Source of the DNA: Candidatus Falkowiibacteriota bacterium
GTDB lineage: Bacteria > Patescibacteriota > Patescibacteriia > Patescibacteriales > UBA12465
Assembly (NCBI GenBank): GCA_903937325.1
Contig: CAIZYV010000088.1
Location: forward strand, 1 to 9,137
DNA length: 9,137 nucleotides
Direction: 5' to 3'
Shown here: positions 1-7,034 of the stretch, piece by piece
Numbering within the stretch: the stretch's first letter is position 1
How the letters are laid out: the number at the start of each line of letters is the position of its first letter
Position numbers and translations under genes: made by a program
The notes under the pieces: model-generated
Databases searched by the model: none
What the model was told of the DNA's origin: nothing
The model's input: the letters and a program-made list of their open reading frames with translations, nothing else

Positions 1-227
1 ATGAATTTCGCAGCACACTTGTGCCCGGGTTGCATAATGAAGAGGATATCCGGAAAATGGGAGCGATAATTCAAGGTGCAAATCGCTGGTATTTGCAAAA
101 ATTTAAGCCAGATACTTCTTTGGTTAATCCGGATTTTGAGAATAAAACAACTTTTTTAGATAAAGATTTAATTAAGTTTGCGCTTATTGGTTCGGAATTT
201 GTCAAGGAATGTCGAGCACGTATTTAA
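1..227 (+). CDS. nrdG: Anaerobic ribonucleotide reductase activating protein, C-terminal part (partial)
   Basis: The gene enters from outside the window; codons are in frame from base 3. The visible 75 residues start with EFRSTLVPGLHNEEDIRKMG, which resembles the C-terminal part of radical-SAM activases of the NrdG / pyruvate-formate-lyase-activase type, where an 'EFRTT-VP-LH' strand is followed by a GA-x-YYLQ-F-P segment (here GANRWYLQKFKPD). Family knowledge: the enzyme uses a 4Fe-4S cluster and S-adenosylmethionine to install the glycyl radical on class III ribonucleotide reductase, allowing dNTP synthesis without oxygen. The CxxxCxxC cluster motif lies upstream and cannot be checked. A GTG at 21 could be read as a start, but the in-frame match continues upstream of it, so it is internal. 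Another glycyl-radical activase is the main alternative. Confidence 0.62.
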   Translation, partial: EFRSTLVPGLHNEEDIRKMGAIIQGANRWYLQKFKPDTSLVNPDFENKTTFLDKDLIKFALIGSEFVKECRARI

Positions 228-230
228 TAT

Positions 231-515
231 ATGGATAAGCCTTTAATTGATGGTGAACCCTTAGTCGCTGAAAAAACAATCTCGTCCATCCCTGATCTGG
301 CTGTTTTATTGCAAGCTAATTTGGAAATGACGAAGGAAATTAGAGCTATGGTCAGACATATCAATACTTATGTCGCTTGGCAGCGCCTGTTTGGCTGGAT
401 TAAATTTCTTTTAATTTTAATTCCTTTAATTATAGGAGCTATCTATTTGCCGCCGCTTTTGAAGGATTATTATCAACAGCTATTACAAGCGGCAAGTCTT
501 AATTTGTCATTTTAG
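231..515 (+). CDS. Small single-pass membrane protein, unknown function
   Basis: A 94-aa protein that I do not recognise as a named family. Residues 1-50 are soluble and look helical (PDLAVLLQANLEMTKEIRAM could form a short coiled coil). Residues about 56-77 form one hydrophobic helix (IKFLLILIPLIIGAIYLPPL), and a short polar tail follows. There is no signal peptidase site, so a bitopic inner-membrane protein is likely. It starts 3 nt after the NrdG-like gene and ends 28 nt before the VirD4-like ATPase. That ATPase has no membrane segment of its own, so this protein could be its anchor or partner; this rests on position only. No convincing ribosome-binding site is visible. The length, the hydrophobic segment and the tight packing argue for a real gene. 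Confidence 0.6.
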   Translation: MDKPLIDGEPLVAEKTISSIPDLAVLLQANLEMTKEIRAMVRHINTYVAWQRLFGWIKFLLILIPLIIGAIYLPPLLKDYYQQLLQAASLNLSF

Positions 516-535
516 TTTTTTCAGGTGAATATAAT
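504..535 (+). promoter_or_regulatory. Possible promoter upstream of the VirD4-like ATPase gene
   Basis: TTGTCA (504-509) and a perfect TATAAT (530-535) lie just before the ATG at 544. The spacer is 20 nt, longer than the usual 16-18. A start of transcription near 542 would give an almost leaderless mRNA. AGGTGA (523-528) overlaps the region and could instead be a distant ribosome-binding site, 15 nt from the ATG. In an AT-rich genome a TATAAT can occur by chance. Confidence 0.22.
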
Positions 536-543
536 AATTATTT

Positions 544-2529
544 ATGAATGAAGAAATAGCGGTCTTTGCACAAACGACCTTTCGCAATCAATTTAAGAAA
601 TTTGGTATTAAAACCGATGATCGTCGCCGGCATATGTATTTGATTGGAAAAACCGGTATGGGTAAATCGACGATTCAAGAGAACATGATTGTTGGCGATA
701 TTCGCGCCGGTCGCGGCCTAGCTGTTGTTGATCCACATGGTGACTTGGCAGAAAAAATTGTCGAGTTTATCCCATCTAATCGGATTAATGATGTTGTTTA
801 TTTCAATCCGGCGGACATGGATTATCCCATTGCTTTTAATGTTTTAGAGCAGGTAGAACCACATTTGCGCCATTTGGTTGCTTCTGGATTGCTCGGTGTT
901 TTCCAAAAATTGTGGGCAGATTCTTGGGGCCCTCGTTTGGAATATATTTTACGTAATGCTATTTTAGCGATTCTCGACTTTCCTGGATCGACTCTTTTAG
1001 GAGTTGTCCGCATGCTTTCAGATAAATCTTATCGTAAGCGAGTAGTTTCCAATATTAAGGATCCAGTTGTTAAAGCTTTTTGGGAAAAAGAATTTGCTTC
1101 TTATGCGGATAAATTCGCTTCTGAAGCTGTTTCTCCGATTCAGAATAAAGTCGGGCAATTTTTGTCTAGCTCATTAATGCGTAATATCATCGGTCAGGTA
1201 AAATCATCGATTAATATCCGGGAAATAATGGATGAAGGGAAGATTTTAATTATGAATTTGAGTAAGGGACGGATCGGTGAAGATAATTCCGCTTTATTGG
1301 GAGCGATGATGATTACCAAAATTCAACTAGCGGCGATGAGTCGTGTAGATATGCCAGAAAAAGAGCGAAAAGATTTTTATCTCTATATTGATGAATTCCA
1401 AAATTTTTCTACCGATAGTTTCGCTAATATTTTGTCGGAAGCGCGTAAATATCATTTAAATTTAATCCTCGCTCATCAATATATTGAACAGCTGAGTGAA
1501 AAAGTGAAGCCGGCAGTATTTGGTAACGTTGGCACGATGGTTTCTTTTCGAGTCGGAGCAACCGATGCTGAGGAGCTGGCTAAAGAATTTGCACCGGTTT
1601 TTACCGAAGAAGATTTAGTCAATTTGCCAAAATATGAAATGTATTTGAAGCTGATGATTGATGGTGTTGCTTCATCTCCTTTTTCAGCTAAAGGCTTACC
1701 TCCTCTTACTGAAGAAGAGAGAACTTATAATGTTGAAAAAGTAATTGCTTATTCTCGGGAAAAGTACGCGACTAATCGTCTTGAGGTGGAAGATAAGATT
1801 TTGCGCTGGCACGAAGCTTCTGACGATGCTCCAGCTACTCCGCTTAGAAATATAGCTGCCGCTGAAACTTTTCGTCCCGCTGCGCCTTCATCTTCTCCTG
1901 CCCCTAGTTTTGATCGCCCCATGCGTCCATCTGCCCAAAATACGATTCCGGCGCGAGAAAACTTAAACACTAAAAAAGAAGTAATCCCTGCGCCATCAAC
2001 CCCGGCTTATCGGCCGAAAGTTGGTTATCAAAAGACATCTGTTCAAGGCACTTCTGCCAGAATAATAAATAATCCCGTGTCTGTTTCAACAAGTATTCCT
2101 AAGATTAATCGTCCGACGGCACATAAAGAAACGATTGATCGTCGTCCTCAATCTGCAGCTGTGTCTATTTCTGATAATAAGCCTGCTTATTCAGCCGTGT
2201 GCGCTCATTGTGGCGTTAATACCACAACAGTTTTTGTGCCTGATGGTGTACGCCCGGTTTTTTGTAAAGATTGTTTAAATATTAAGCGCCAAGAGAAAAA
2301 AACGGAATTAGATAGTCGTAAACAGGCAAAAGTTGAAGAGTTAAAAAATTTAGCTGCATCTCCATCTATAGCCTCTATTTCTTTGGCATCTTTAAGTCAG
2401 GCTCGTCCAGTTGATTTTAAGGGGCGACCGGAAAAACCCCAGCCTTTGTTAAATAAGATTATTAATCAGGAAGAAGGAGGAAGTATGTCGGAGGACGAGC
2501 TTATCGATTTTTCTAGGCGGCCAGGATAA
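544..2529 (+). CDS. VirD4/TraG-type DNA-translocating ATPase with C-terminal zinc ribbon
   Basis: A 661-aa RecA-fold ATPase of the type IV coupling protein (VirD4/TraD/TraG) group. Walker A is GKTGMGKST (35-43), followed by the conserved VVDPHGDL (61-68). Walker B is LYIDEFQNF (280-288, D283 E284), and LILAHQY (307-313) is a downstream sensor-like motif. In conjugation and type IV secretion these hexamers pump DNA or proteins through the inner membrane. Unlike classical VirD4, the ATPase fold begins within 30 residues of the N-terminus and no transmembrane helices are present, so the protein is soluble or recruited to the membrane. After the ATPase (to about 420) comes a Pro/Ser/Thr-rich, low-complexity linker (about 423-550). 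Then C553/C556 and C574/C577 form a CxxC-x17-CxxC zinc ribbon, followed by a charged tail. No relaxase or VirB4 is visible in the window. A role in DNA uptake or transfer, or in a pilus-like machine, is inferred. HerA-like ATPases are the nearest alternative. Confidence 0.82.
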   Translation: MNEEIAVFAQTTFRNQFKKFGIKTDDRRRHMYLIGKTGMGKSTIQENMIVGDIRAGRGLAVVDPHGDLAEKIVEFIPSNRINDVVYFNPADMDYPIAFNVLEQVEPHLRHLVASGLLGVFQKLWADSWGPRLEYILRNAILAILDFPGSTLLGVVRMLSDKSYRKRVVSNIKDPVVKAFWEKEFASYADKFASEAVSPIQNKVGQFLSSSLMRNIIGQVKSSINIREIMDEGKILIMNLSKGRIGEDNSALLGAMMITKIQLAAMSRVDMPEKERKDFYLYIDEFQNFSTDSFANILSEARKYHLNLILAHQYIEQLSEKVKPAVFGNVGTMVSFRVGATDAEELAKEFAPVFTEEDLVNLPKYEMYLKLMIDGVASSPFSAKGLPPLTEEERTYNVEKVIAYSREKYATNRLEVEDKILRWHEASDDAPATPLRNIAAAETFRPAAPSSSPAPSFDRPMRPSAQNTIPARENLNTKKEVIPAPSTPAYRPKVGYQKTSVQGTSARIINNPVSVSTSIPKINRPTAHKETIDRRPQSAAVSISDNKPAYSAVCAHCGVNTTTVFVPDGVRPVFCKDCLNIKRQEKKTELDSRKQAKVEELKNLAASPSIASISLASLSQARPVDFKGRPEKPQPLLNKIINQEEGGSMSEDELIDFSRRPG

Positions 2530-2534
2530 AATTT

Positions 2535-3110
2535 ATGTATCTTGTTTTCGATACCGAAACAACCGGTTTGCCTAAAAGTTATCGGGCGCCGATCAGCGAT
2601 CTTGATAATTGGCCTCGTTTGGTGCAATTGTCTTGGGCGTGGTTTGATAAAGATGGCCAAGCTTGGGATCGTTATGATTATATAATTAAACCTGTTAATT
2701 TTATCATTCCGGAAGAAGCAACGAGAATCCACCGCATCAGCCAGGAAAAAGCTTTAGCTGAAGGACACGATTTGCTTAAAGTTTTACAAGAATTTGCTGA
2801 GCATATTGCTAGAGCTGAAGCGCTTGTTGGTCATAATATTGATTTTGATGATAAAATTATTGCTTCCGAATTTTATCGTAACCAAGTTAGCAATGAATTA
2901 TCGGCAGCGAAAAAAATTTGTACGATGAAAGCTAGTGCTGATATTTGTCGTATTAGCAACGGTCGCGGTTCTTATAAATGGCCGAATTTAGCCGAACTTC
3001 ATCGCCATCTTTTTGCTAAAGATTTCACAGAGGCGCATAATGCCATGGTTGATGTTTTAGCATGTGCCCGCTGTTTTTTTGAAATCCGCCGCCGCGGTTT
3101 TAATATTTAA
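2535..3110 (+). CDS. DnaQ-like DEDDh 3'-5' exonuclease
   Basis: A 191-aa protein with all catalytic residues of the DEDDh exonuclease superfamily: Exo I FDTETTG (D6, E8), Exo II VGHNIDFD (H100, N101, D103) and Exo III AHNAMVD (H168, D173). These enzymes remove nucleotides from 3' ends using two metal ions; relatives include the DNA polymerase III epsilon subunit, RNase T and oligoribonuclease-type enzymes. The IPEEATRIHRIS segment (58-69) is typical of the epsilon/DnaQ branch. The protein consists of the nuclease domain alone, with no C-terminal polymerase-binding or BRCT extension. The start is supported by AGGA at 2523-2526, 8 nt before the ATG, one of the few good ribosome-binding sites here. 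It lies 5 nt after the ATPase gene and 1 nt before the glycosyltransferase gene, so it is probably co-transcribed. Proofreading or nucleic-acid repair is likely; the exact substrate cannot be told. Confidence 0.88.
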   Translation: MYLVFDTETTGLPKSYRAPISDLDNWPRLVQLSWAWFDKDGQAWDRYDYIIKPVNFIIPEEATRIHRISQEKALAEGHDLLKVLQEFAEHIARAEALVGHNIDFDDKIIASEFYRNQVSNELSAAKKICTMKASADICRISNGRGSYKWPNLAELHRHLFAKDFTEAHNAMVDVLACARCFFEIRRRGFNI

Positions 3111-3111
3111 T

Positions 3112-4692
3112 ATGGATTATCTTAAAGTAGGCAGAGCGACTGATTTACAGGGTAGGGACCGCCGTCTTTATCGTTTTTTTGAAATATTGCCCGGCGCCTT
3201 ATCTTTTCTTACTCTTTTTACTCTTTTGGTTCTTTCTTATTTCCAGCCGGTTTGGGTCGCTTTTTTTCTTATTGCCTTTAATGTCTATTGGCTGCTTTTG
3301 GTGATTTATTTAGCTCTTTATCTAGTGGCTGCTTATCGTAAATTAAAGAAGAATACCGCTATTGATTGGCGCGGACGCTGCGAAGTACTGGAAGCCAGGG
3401 ATTTCTCCGATTCCAAGATCGCGCCTGATTGTTTAGCCCGCCAGAATCGTCATTGGCGGGATTTATGGCATTTAATTATTTTGCCTAATTATAATGAAAG
3501 CGCGGAAATTATTGCTAGCGCTTTAGAGTCTTTATTAAAAGACGGCTTCCCCGCAGAAAGAATGTTAGTGGTTGTGGCCATGGAAGAACGGGCCGGAGCG
3601 GCAGCGCATGAAAAAGCTGATTTTATTCGCGTAAAATTTAAGGATTCTTTTGGACGCTTACTGATAACTTATCATCCCGATGGCATTGCCGGCGAGCTAA
3701 AAGGCAAGGGGGCCAATCAAGCTTGGGCGATTAAGCAAGCACAGAAAGATTTGCTTGATGCTGAGTCTTTTGATTACGATCAGATATTGGTCAGCGTTTT
3801 CGATATTGATACGATGGTGCGGCCTGGTTATTTTTTCGCTTTATCTTATAAATTTTTAACCGTGTCATCTCCTTATCGAGCGAGTTATCAGCCAATTCCG
3901 GTTTATCATAATAATCTTTGGGAAGCGCCTTTCTTTTCTCGAGTCGCTGCTTCGTCTAATACTTTCTGGCAGATGATGATGCAAATTAGGGAAGAACAGC
4001 TCGTGACTTATTCTTCTCATTCCATGACTTTGCGCGCCTTAGTCGATATCGGTTTCTGGTCGACCAATATGGTTAGCGAAGATTCTCGTATCTTCTGGCA
4101 TTGTCTACTTTATTATAAAGGTGATTATCGAGTTGAACCTTTGTATTTTCCGGTTTCCATGGATATTACTTATGATCGTAATTTTTGGCAGACAGCTAAG
4201 AGTTTATATAAACAGCAGCGGCGTTGGGCTTGGGGAGCTGAGAATGTACCTTATTTAATGTTTAACACTGTTAAAAATTGGCGCGATACCGATCGAAATA
4301 AATTAATTGGTCATATTCTTATTCAGATTTATGGTTTTCATTCCTGGGCGACTAACGCTTTAGTTATAGCTGTTATTGGCTGGATGCCGATGCTTTTGGG
4401 CGGTGATCGTTTTAACACTACCGTGTTATCTGGTAATTTACCGGCGATTACACAAACACTCATGAACATTGCTATGATTGGCTTAGTATTGTCGGCTATT
4501 ATTTCTACTTTGTTATTACCGAAGAGGCCGGCACGTTATTCTATTTTCAAAAATATTTTAATGCTCTTGGAATGGATTTTCGTTCCTTTTACCATTATTC
4601 TTTTTGGTTCTGTTCCTTGTCTCGATGCTCAATGGCGACTTTTGCGTGGTAAATATATGGGTTTTTGGGTGACACCAAAATCAAGAGATTAA
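3112..4692 (+). CDS. Membrane-bound family 2 glycosyltransferase (processive type)
   Basis: A 526-aa protein. The start at 3112 is chosen because it follows the exonuclease stop by 1 nt; the in-frame ATG at 3064 would put 47 nt inside that gene. Two hydrophobic N-terminal helices (about 27-45 and 48-74) precede a GT-A domain. Its motifs are LPNYNES (124-130, nucleotide-sugar site), DID (231-233, metal-binding DxD), SED (322-324, acceptor/general-base region) and QQRRW (368-372, the QxxRW motif of processive GT2 enzymes). Three further hydrophobic segments lie at about 410-430, 448-469 and 484-503. This is the layout of cellulose- and hyaluronan-synthase-like enzymes that build and extrude polysaccharide at the inner membrane. 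The sugar and product cannot be inferred. No PilZ domain is visible. It ends the gene block before a 73-nt gap and is probably transcribed with the two upstream genes. Confidence 0.83.
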   Translation: MDYLKVGRATDLQGRDRRLYRFFEILPGALSFLTLFTLLVLSYFQPVWVAFFLIAFNVYWLLLVIYLALYLVAAYRKLKKNTAIDWRGRCEVLEARDFSDSKIAPDCLARQNRHWRDLWHLIILPNYNESAEIIASALESLLKDGFPAERMLVVVAMEERAGAAAHEKADFIRVKFKDSFGRLLITYHPDGIAGELKGKGANQAWAIKQAQKDLLDAESFDYDQILVSVFDIDTMVRPGYFFALSYKFLTVSSPYRASYQPIPVYHNNLWEAPFFSRVAASSNTFWQMMMQIREEQLVTYSSHSMTLRALVDIGFWSTNMVSEDSRIFWHCLLYYKGDYRVEPLYFPVSMDITYDRNFWQTAKSLYKQQRRWAWGAENVPYLMFNTVKNWRDTDRNKLIGHILIQIYGFHSWATNALVIAVIGWMPMLLGGDRFNTTVLSGNLPAITQTLMNIAMIGLVLSAIISTLLLPKRPARYSIFKNILMLLEWIFVPFTIILFGSVPCLDAQWRLLRGKYMGFWVTPKSRD

Positions 4693-4765
4693 ATAAAATA
4701 AGCATCTGTTTATTTTACGATAGCTTTGCTATTATAAAAGAAGATATTTTTTCGATTAGTTTATT

Positions 4766-5188
4766 ATGATGAAAAATAAAATCGTTTCTAATTTCAAAGT
4801 AAAAAAGCGGGCGGAAAAAAATTTTTTTAGCGCCTGGTTAGCGAATCGTCGTATTTTTGGCATCATCGCCTTAGTTTTTTTATTGCTTATTTTAGTGCCC
4901 TTGGCTAAGAATTATAGCCGTCAGCGCTTGGTGGCAGATGAGATTGCAGGCATACAACAGGAAATTGCTGATTTTGAAGCAAAGAATAAAGAACTTCGAG
5001 AAACTATCGATTATTTACAGTCCGATCAATCATTAGAAGAGCAGGCTCGTTTAAACATGGGTTTAAAAATGCCAGGAGAGAAAGTGGCTGTTATTCAAAG
5101 CGATGCCTTTGGCACTGTTATGCCAGTCGAGCTTCCTAAACAATCTTTACCTAATTGGCAGAAGTGGTGGCAGCATTTCATGCGTTGA
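4766..5188 (+). CDS. Septum formation initiator, FtsB/DivIC family
   Basis: A 140-aa bitopic protein. It has a basic N-terminal cytoplasmic part (about 1-29), one membrane helix (about 30-48, IFGIIALVFLLLILVPL) and an extracytoplasmic coiled coil (about 51-86, rich in Glu, Gln and Lys heptads). Next comes the family hallmark LEEQARLNMGLKMPGEKVAVI-like segment (about 90-110), which in FtsB/DivIC reads roughly 'EE.AR..LG...PGE'. Family role: FtsB/DivIC forms a complex with FtsL and DivIB/FtsQ that activates septal peptidoglycan synthesis. The C-terminus ends in a Trp-rich tail (LPNWQKWWQHFMR). Two consecutive ATGs (4766 and 4769) are equally possible starts and no Shine-Dalgarno is seen. It ends at TGA, converges on the tRNA genes and shares a hairpin terminator with them. 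It stands apart from the glycosyltransferase by 73 nt, so it may have its own promoter, but I could not identify one. Confidence 0.8.
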   Translation: MMKNKIVSNFKVKKRAEKNFFSAWLANRRIFGIIALVFLLLILVPLAKNYSRQRLVADEIAGIQQEIADFEAKNKELRETIDYLQSDQSLEEQARLNMGLKMPGEKVAVIQSDAFGTVMPVELPKQSLPNWQKWWQHFMR

Positions 5189-5215
5189 TCTTAAAATATA
5201 ACCGGCCTTTTGACT

Positions 5216-5243
5216 ATAAAAAAGCCGGCTGTTAGCCGGCTTT
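5216..5243 (-). terminator. Terminator of the tRNA-Gly/Thr transcript, probably bidirectional
   Basis: An inverted repeat AAAGCCGGCT (5221-5230) / AGCCGGCTTT (5234-5243) with loop GTT gives a 10-bp GC-rich stem. On the - strand it is followed by a run of Ts (complement of 5218-5223), the classic intrinsic terminator, starting 6 nt after the tRNA-Thr CCA. On the + strand the tail is only TTTGTT, so it may also stop, less strongly, the FtsB-like gene's transcript, which ends 27 nt earlier. Confidence 0.85.
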
Positions 5244-5248
5244 GTTAC

Positions 5249-5324
5249 TGGAGCCGAGAATGGGACTTGAACCCACAACCTACGGTTTACGATACCGTTG
5301 CTCTACCAATTGAGCTATCTCGGC
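5249..5324 (-). tRNA. tRNA-Thr (anticodon CGT)
   Basis: The reverse complement folds as a full cloverleaf. The acceptor is GCCGAGA/TCTCGGC, the D-arm contains GCTCAATTGGTAGAGC, and the anticodon stem ACGGT/ACCGT encloses loop ATCGTAA with anticodon CGT (reads ACG, Thr). The T-arm is GTGGG-TTCAAGT-CCCAT. The discriminator is T and CCA is encoded (5249-5251), unlike the other two tRNAs here. It lies 8 nt downstream of tRNA-Gly on the same strand. Confidence 0.95.
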
Positions 5325-5332
5325 GCGTTTAG

Positions 5333-5404
5333 AGCGGGTGAGCGGAATCGAACCGCCGTCTCGAGCTTGGGAAGCTCGCATAATAACCATTATACTACAC
5401 CCGC
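5333..5404 (-). tRNA. tRNA-Gly (anticodon CCC)
   Basis: The reverse complement gives acceptor GCGGGTG/CACCCGC, D-arm with GTATAATGGTTATTAT, and anticodon stem CGAGC/GCTCG around loop TTCCCAA, so the anticodon is CCC (reads GGG). The T-arm is GGCGG-TTCGATT-CCGCT and the discriminator is T. CCA is not encoded (CTA follows), so a CCA-adding enzyme is needed. It is first in a two-tRNA transcript with tRNA-Thr. Confidence 0.95.
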
Positions 5405-5415
5405 TTAACTCCCAT

Positions 5416-5445
5416 ATTATAAGCAGAAGGAAGACCCTTAGTCAA
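5416..5445 (-). promoter_or_regulatory. Promoter of the tRNA-Gly/tRNA-Thr operon
   Basis: On the - strand TTGACT (complement of 5440-5445) and a perfect TATAAT (complement of 5416-5421) are separated by 18 nt. Transcription would start near 5409, about 5 nt before the mature tRNA-Gly end at 5404. This is a strong housekeeping-sigma promoter. It occupies most of the gap before the divergent RlpA/carboxypeptidase gene at 5453. Confidence 0.85.
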
Positions 5446-5452
5446 TTAAATT

Positions 5453-7030
5453 ATGTTTATGTTTAAAAAGATTTATTTTTTTATAATAGCTGTAACCGTT
5501 TTTAATTTAACCGGTTTTTTTGTTTTGGCGGCAGATATTCCTGTTTTGGTAACTGGGACCCTGACAAGTATCAAGACGGAATGGTTAGCTGGGGAAGAGC
5601 ATCGAGAGATAATCGATAATTTTTTAATAAAATCTCCAGTCAAGGCTTTAAAAGCAAAGACGACCATTAAAATTGATAATTTAGGATCTTCTTTTATTTG
5701 GCCTTGGAATTTTTCTCCCTTAAGCCAAGTTTATCAATTTGATTTTCTTGATAATGGCCAGGCGTACGACTCTTCTCAGCCTCTCCATTTAGAAATAGCT
5801 TATACAGAGTCTAATAATTATTATAAACAGATTTTCTTTTATGACCACCCTCAGAATAAATGGCGCCCCTTGCCTTCAGTTGATGACCCAATAAAAAAAG
5901 TGGTCAAGGCTGATATTCATTTGCCTTATGCGCGCGTTGCAATTCTGTATAATGATCAAGTTTTAACTGTTGGTCAAGCGAGCTGGTATCGTCATAAAGG
6001 TGGTTTATTTGCCGCTTCGCCTGATTTTAAAGCCGGAACTATTTTAAAAGTAAGCAATCTGGATAATGGTAAATCGGTGCTTGTTACTGTTAATGATTAT
6101 GGGCCTGATCGCAGCATTCATCCTGATCGGGTTATTGATTTAGATGCCGTTGCTTTCACTAAAATAGCTTCTCTTAAAGATGGAATTATAAGAGTGAAGA
6201 TTGAGGCGCAGAAATTGATTTCGGCCGCTGATCAAGAAAAATTAACGCCAGCGAGTAATCTGCCTATTATTTCTTCGCGTTCGGCGGTAGTGATGCTGGA
6301 AAGCGATGGTCGTTTATTATTTAATAAGAACGCCAGTTCTACTTCGCCTTTGGCCAGTTTAACTAAATTAATTGCCGCCCAAGTTTTTTTAGACACTAAG
6401 CCGACTTTAAATAAAGTTGTCGCTTATTCCGTTCAGGATGAAAAATATAATTATCTTTATTGCAAGCCTTGGGAGTCTGCTCGTTTGCGTGTGGCTGATG
6501 GTGAAACGATGACAATCGAAAATCTTTTTTATGCCGCTTTAGTCGGTTCAGCAAATAATGCTGTAGAAAGTTTAGTGCGAGTAAGCGGTTTAAGCCGGCC
6601 AGAATTTATCAAAAGGATGAATGATCAAGTTAAAATTTGGGGAGCTCTTCACACTAGCTTCATTGAGCCCACCGGTTTATCTCCGGAAAATGTGAGTTCT
6701 CCTCTTGATTATGCTATAATAACAAAAGAACTTTTTAAGAATCCTTTGTTGAAAAAGATTAGCACAACTGCTCGCTATTCTTTCACAACGATCAATAAGA
6801 AAGTCAAACATAATTTAAGTAATACTAATAGTCTATTGTTTGGTGGCTCCTATCAATTGAGCGGTTCTAAGACCGGTTATCTAGATGAAGCTGGTTATTG
6901 TTTGATGACTCGAGTTGATAGTCCGTTAGGGAAATTAATTATCGTTAATTTCGGCGCTAAAAGTAAAAACGACAATTTCAAAGATAATGAACAACTGATC
7001 CTTTATGGTTTGAAACAGCTTGTTCGATAA
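5453..7030 (+). CDS. Secreted RlpA-like / D-alanyl-D-alanine carboxypeptidase (S11) fusion
   Basis: A 525-aa exported protein. The N-terminus has KK followed by a hydrophobic stretch (about 7-26) ending in VLAAD, a likely signal peptide cleaved near A26/A27. Residues about 28-170 form a beta-rich region of unknown function ending in HLPYARVAILY. Residues about 173-252 match an RlpA-like double-psi beta-barrel: ASWY (176-179), VTVNDYGPD (211-219) and RVIDLD (226-231). Residues about 274-525 are a penicillin-binding-protein-type peptidase S11 domain with SLTK (S302 nucleophile, K305), SAN (366-368) and KTG (473-475), so this part should be active. Family role: it removes the terminal D-Ala from peptidoglycan pentapeptides and so controls cross-linking. 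In the RlpA part the Asp is kept (D215), but the His and Glu of active RlpA lytic transglycosylases are not seen. The start at 5453 could also be 5459, and no Shine-Dalgarno is near. The stop is 4 nt before ftsE, suggesting co-transcription. Confidence 0.88.
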   Translation: MFMFKKIYFFIIAVTVFNLTGFFVLAADIPVLVTGTLTSIKTEWLAGEEHREIIDNFLIKSPVKALKAKTTIKIDNLGSSFIWPWNFSPLSQVYQFDFLDNGQAYDSSQPLHLEIAYTESNNYYKQIFFYDHPQNKWRPLPSVDDPIKKVVKADIHLPYARVAILYNDQVLTVGQASWYRHKGGLFAASPDFKAGTILKVSNLDNGKSVLVTVNDYGPDRSIHPDRVIDLDAVAFTKIASLKDGIIRVKIEAQKLISAADQEKLTPASNLPIISSRSAVVMLESDGRLLFNKNASSTSPLASLTKLIAAQVFLDTKPTLNKVVAYSVQDEKYNYLYCKPWESARLRVADGETMTIENLFYAALVGSANNAVESLVRVSGLSRPEFIKRMNDQVKIWGALHTSFIEPTGLSPENVSSPLDYAIITKELFKNPLLKKISTTARYSFTTINKKVKHNLSNTNSLLFGGSYQLSGSKTGYLDEAGYCLMTRVDSPLGKLIIVNFGAKSKNDNFKDNEQLILYGLKQLVR

Positions 7031-7034
7031 GTAT

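Noticed and set aside
3064..3111. Longer start for the glycosyltransferase at 3064
   Set aside because: It would overlap the exonuclease gene by 47 nt. The ATG at 3112 follows that gene's stop by 1 nt and gives a normal N-terminus before the first membrane helix.
4693..4765. Promoter and small hairpin in the gap before the FtsB-like gene
   Set aside because: TATTAT (4730-4735) has no acceptable -35 at proper spacing, and the ATAGC/GCTAT stem is only 5 bp. Both are expected by chance in AT-rich DNA.
5186..5188. UGA recoded as glycine (code 25)
   Set aside because: The long frames show no in-frame TGA across well-matched domains and use GGN for Gly. The one TGA is a plausible stop, although a TAA two codons later means this site alone cannot decide.
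7020..7034. TTG start of ftsE at 7020
   Set aside because: It overlaps the end of the S11 fusion gene and adds five residues not typical of FtsE; the ATG at 7035 fits family N-termini.
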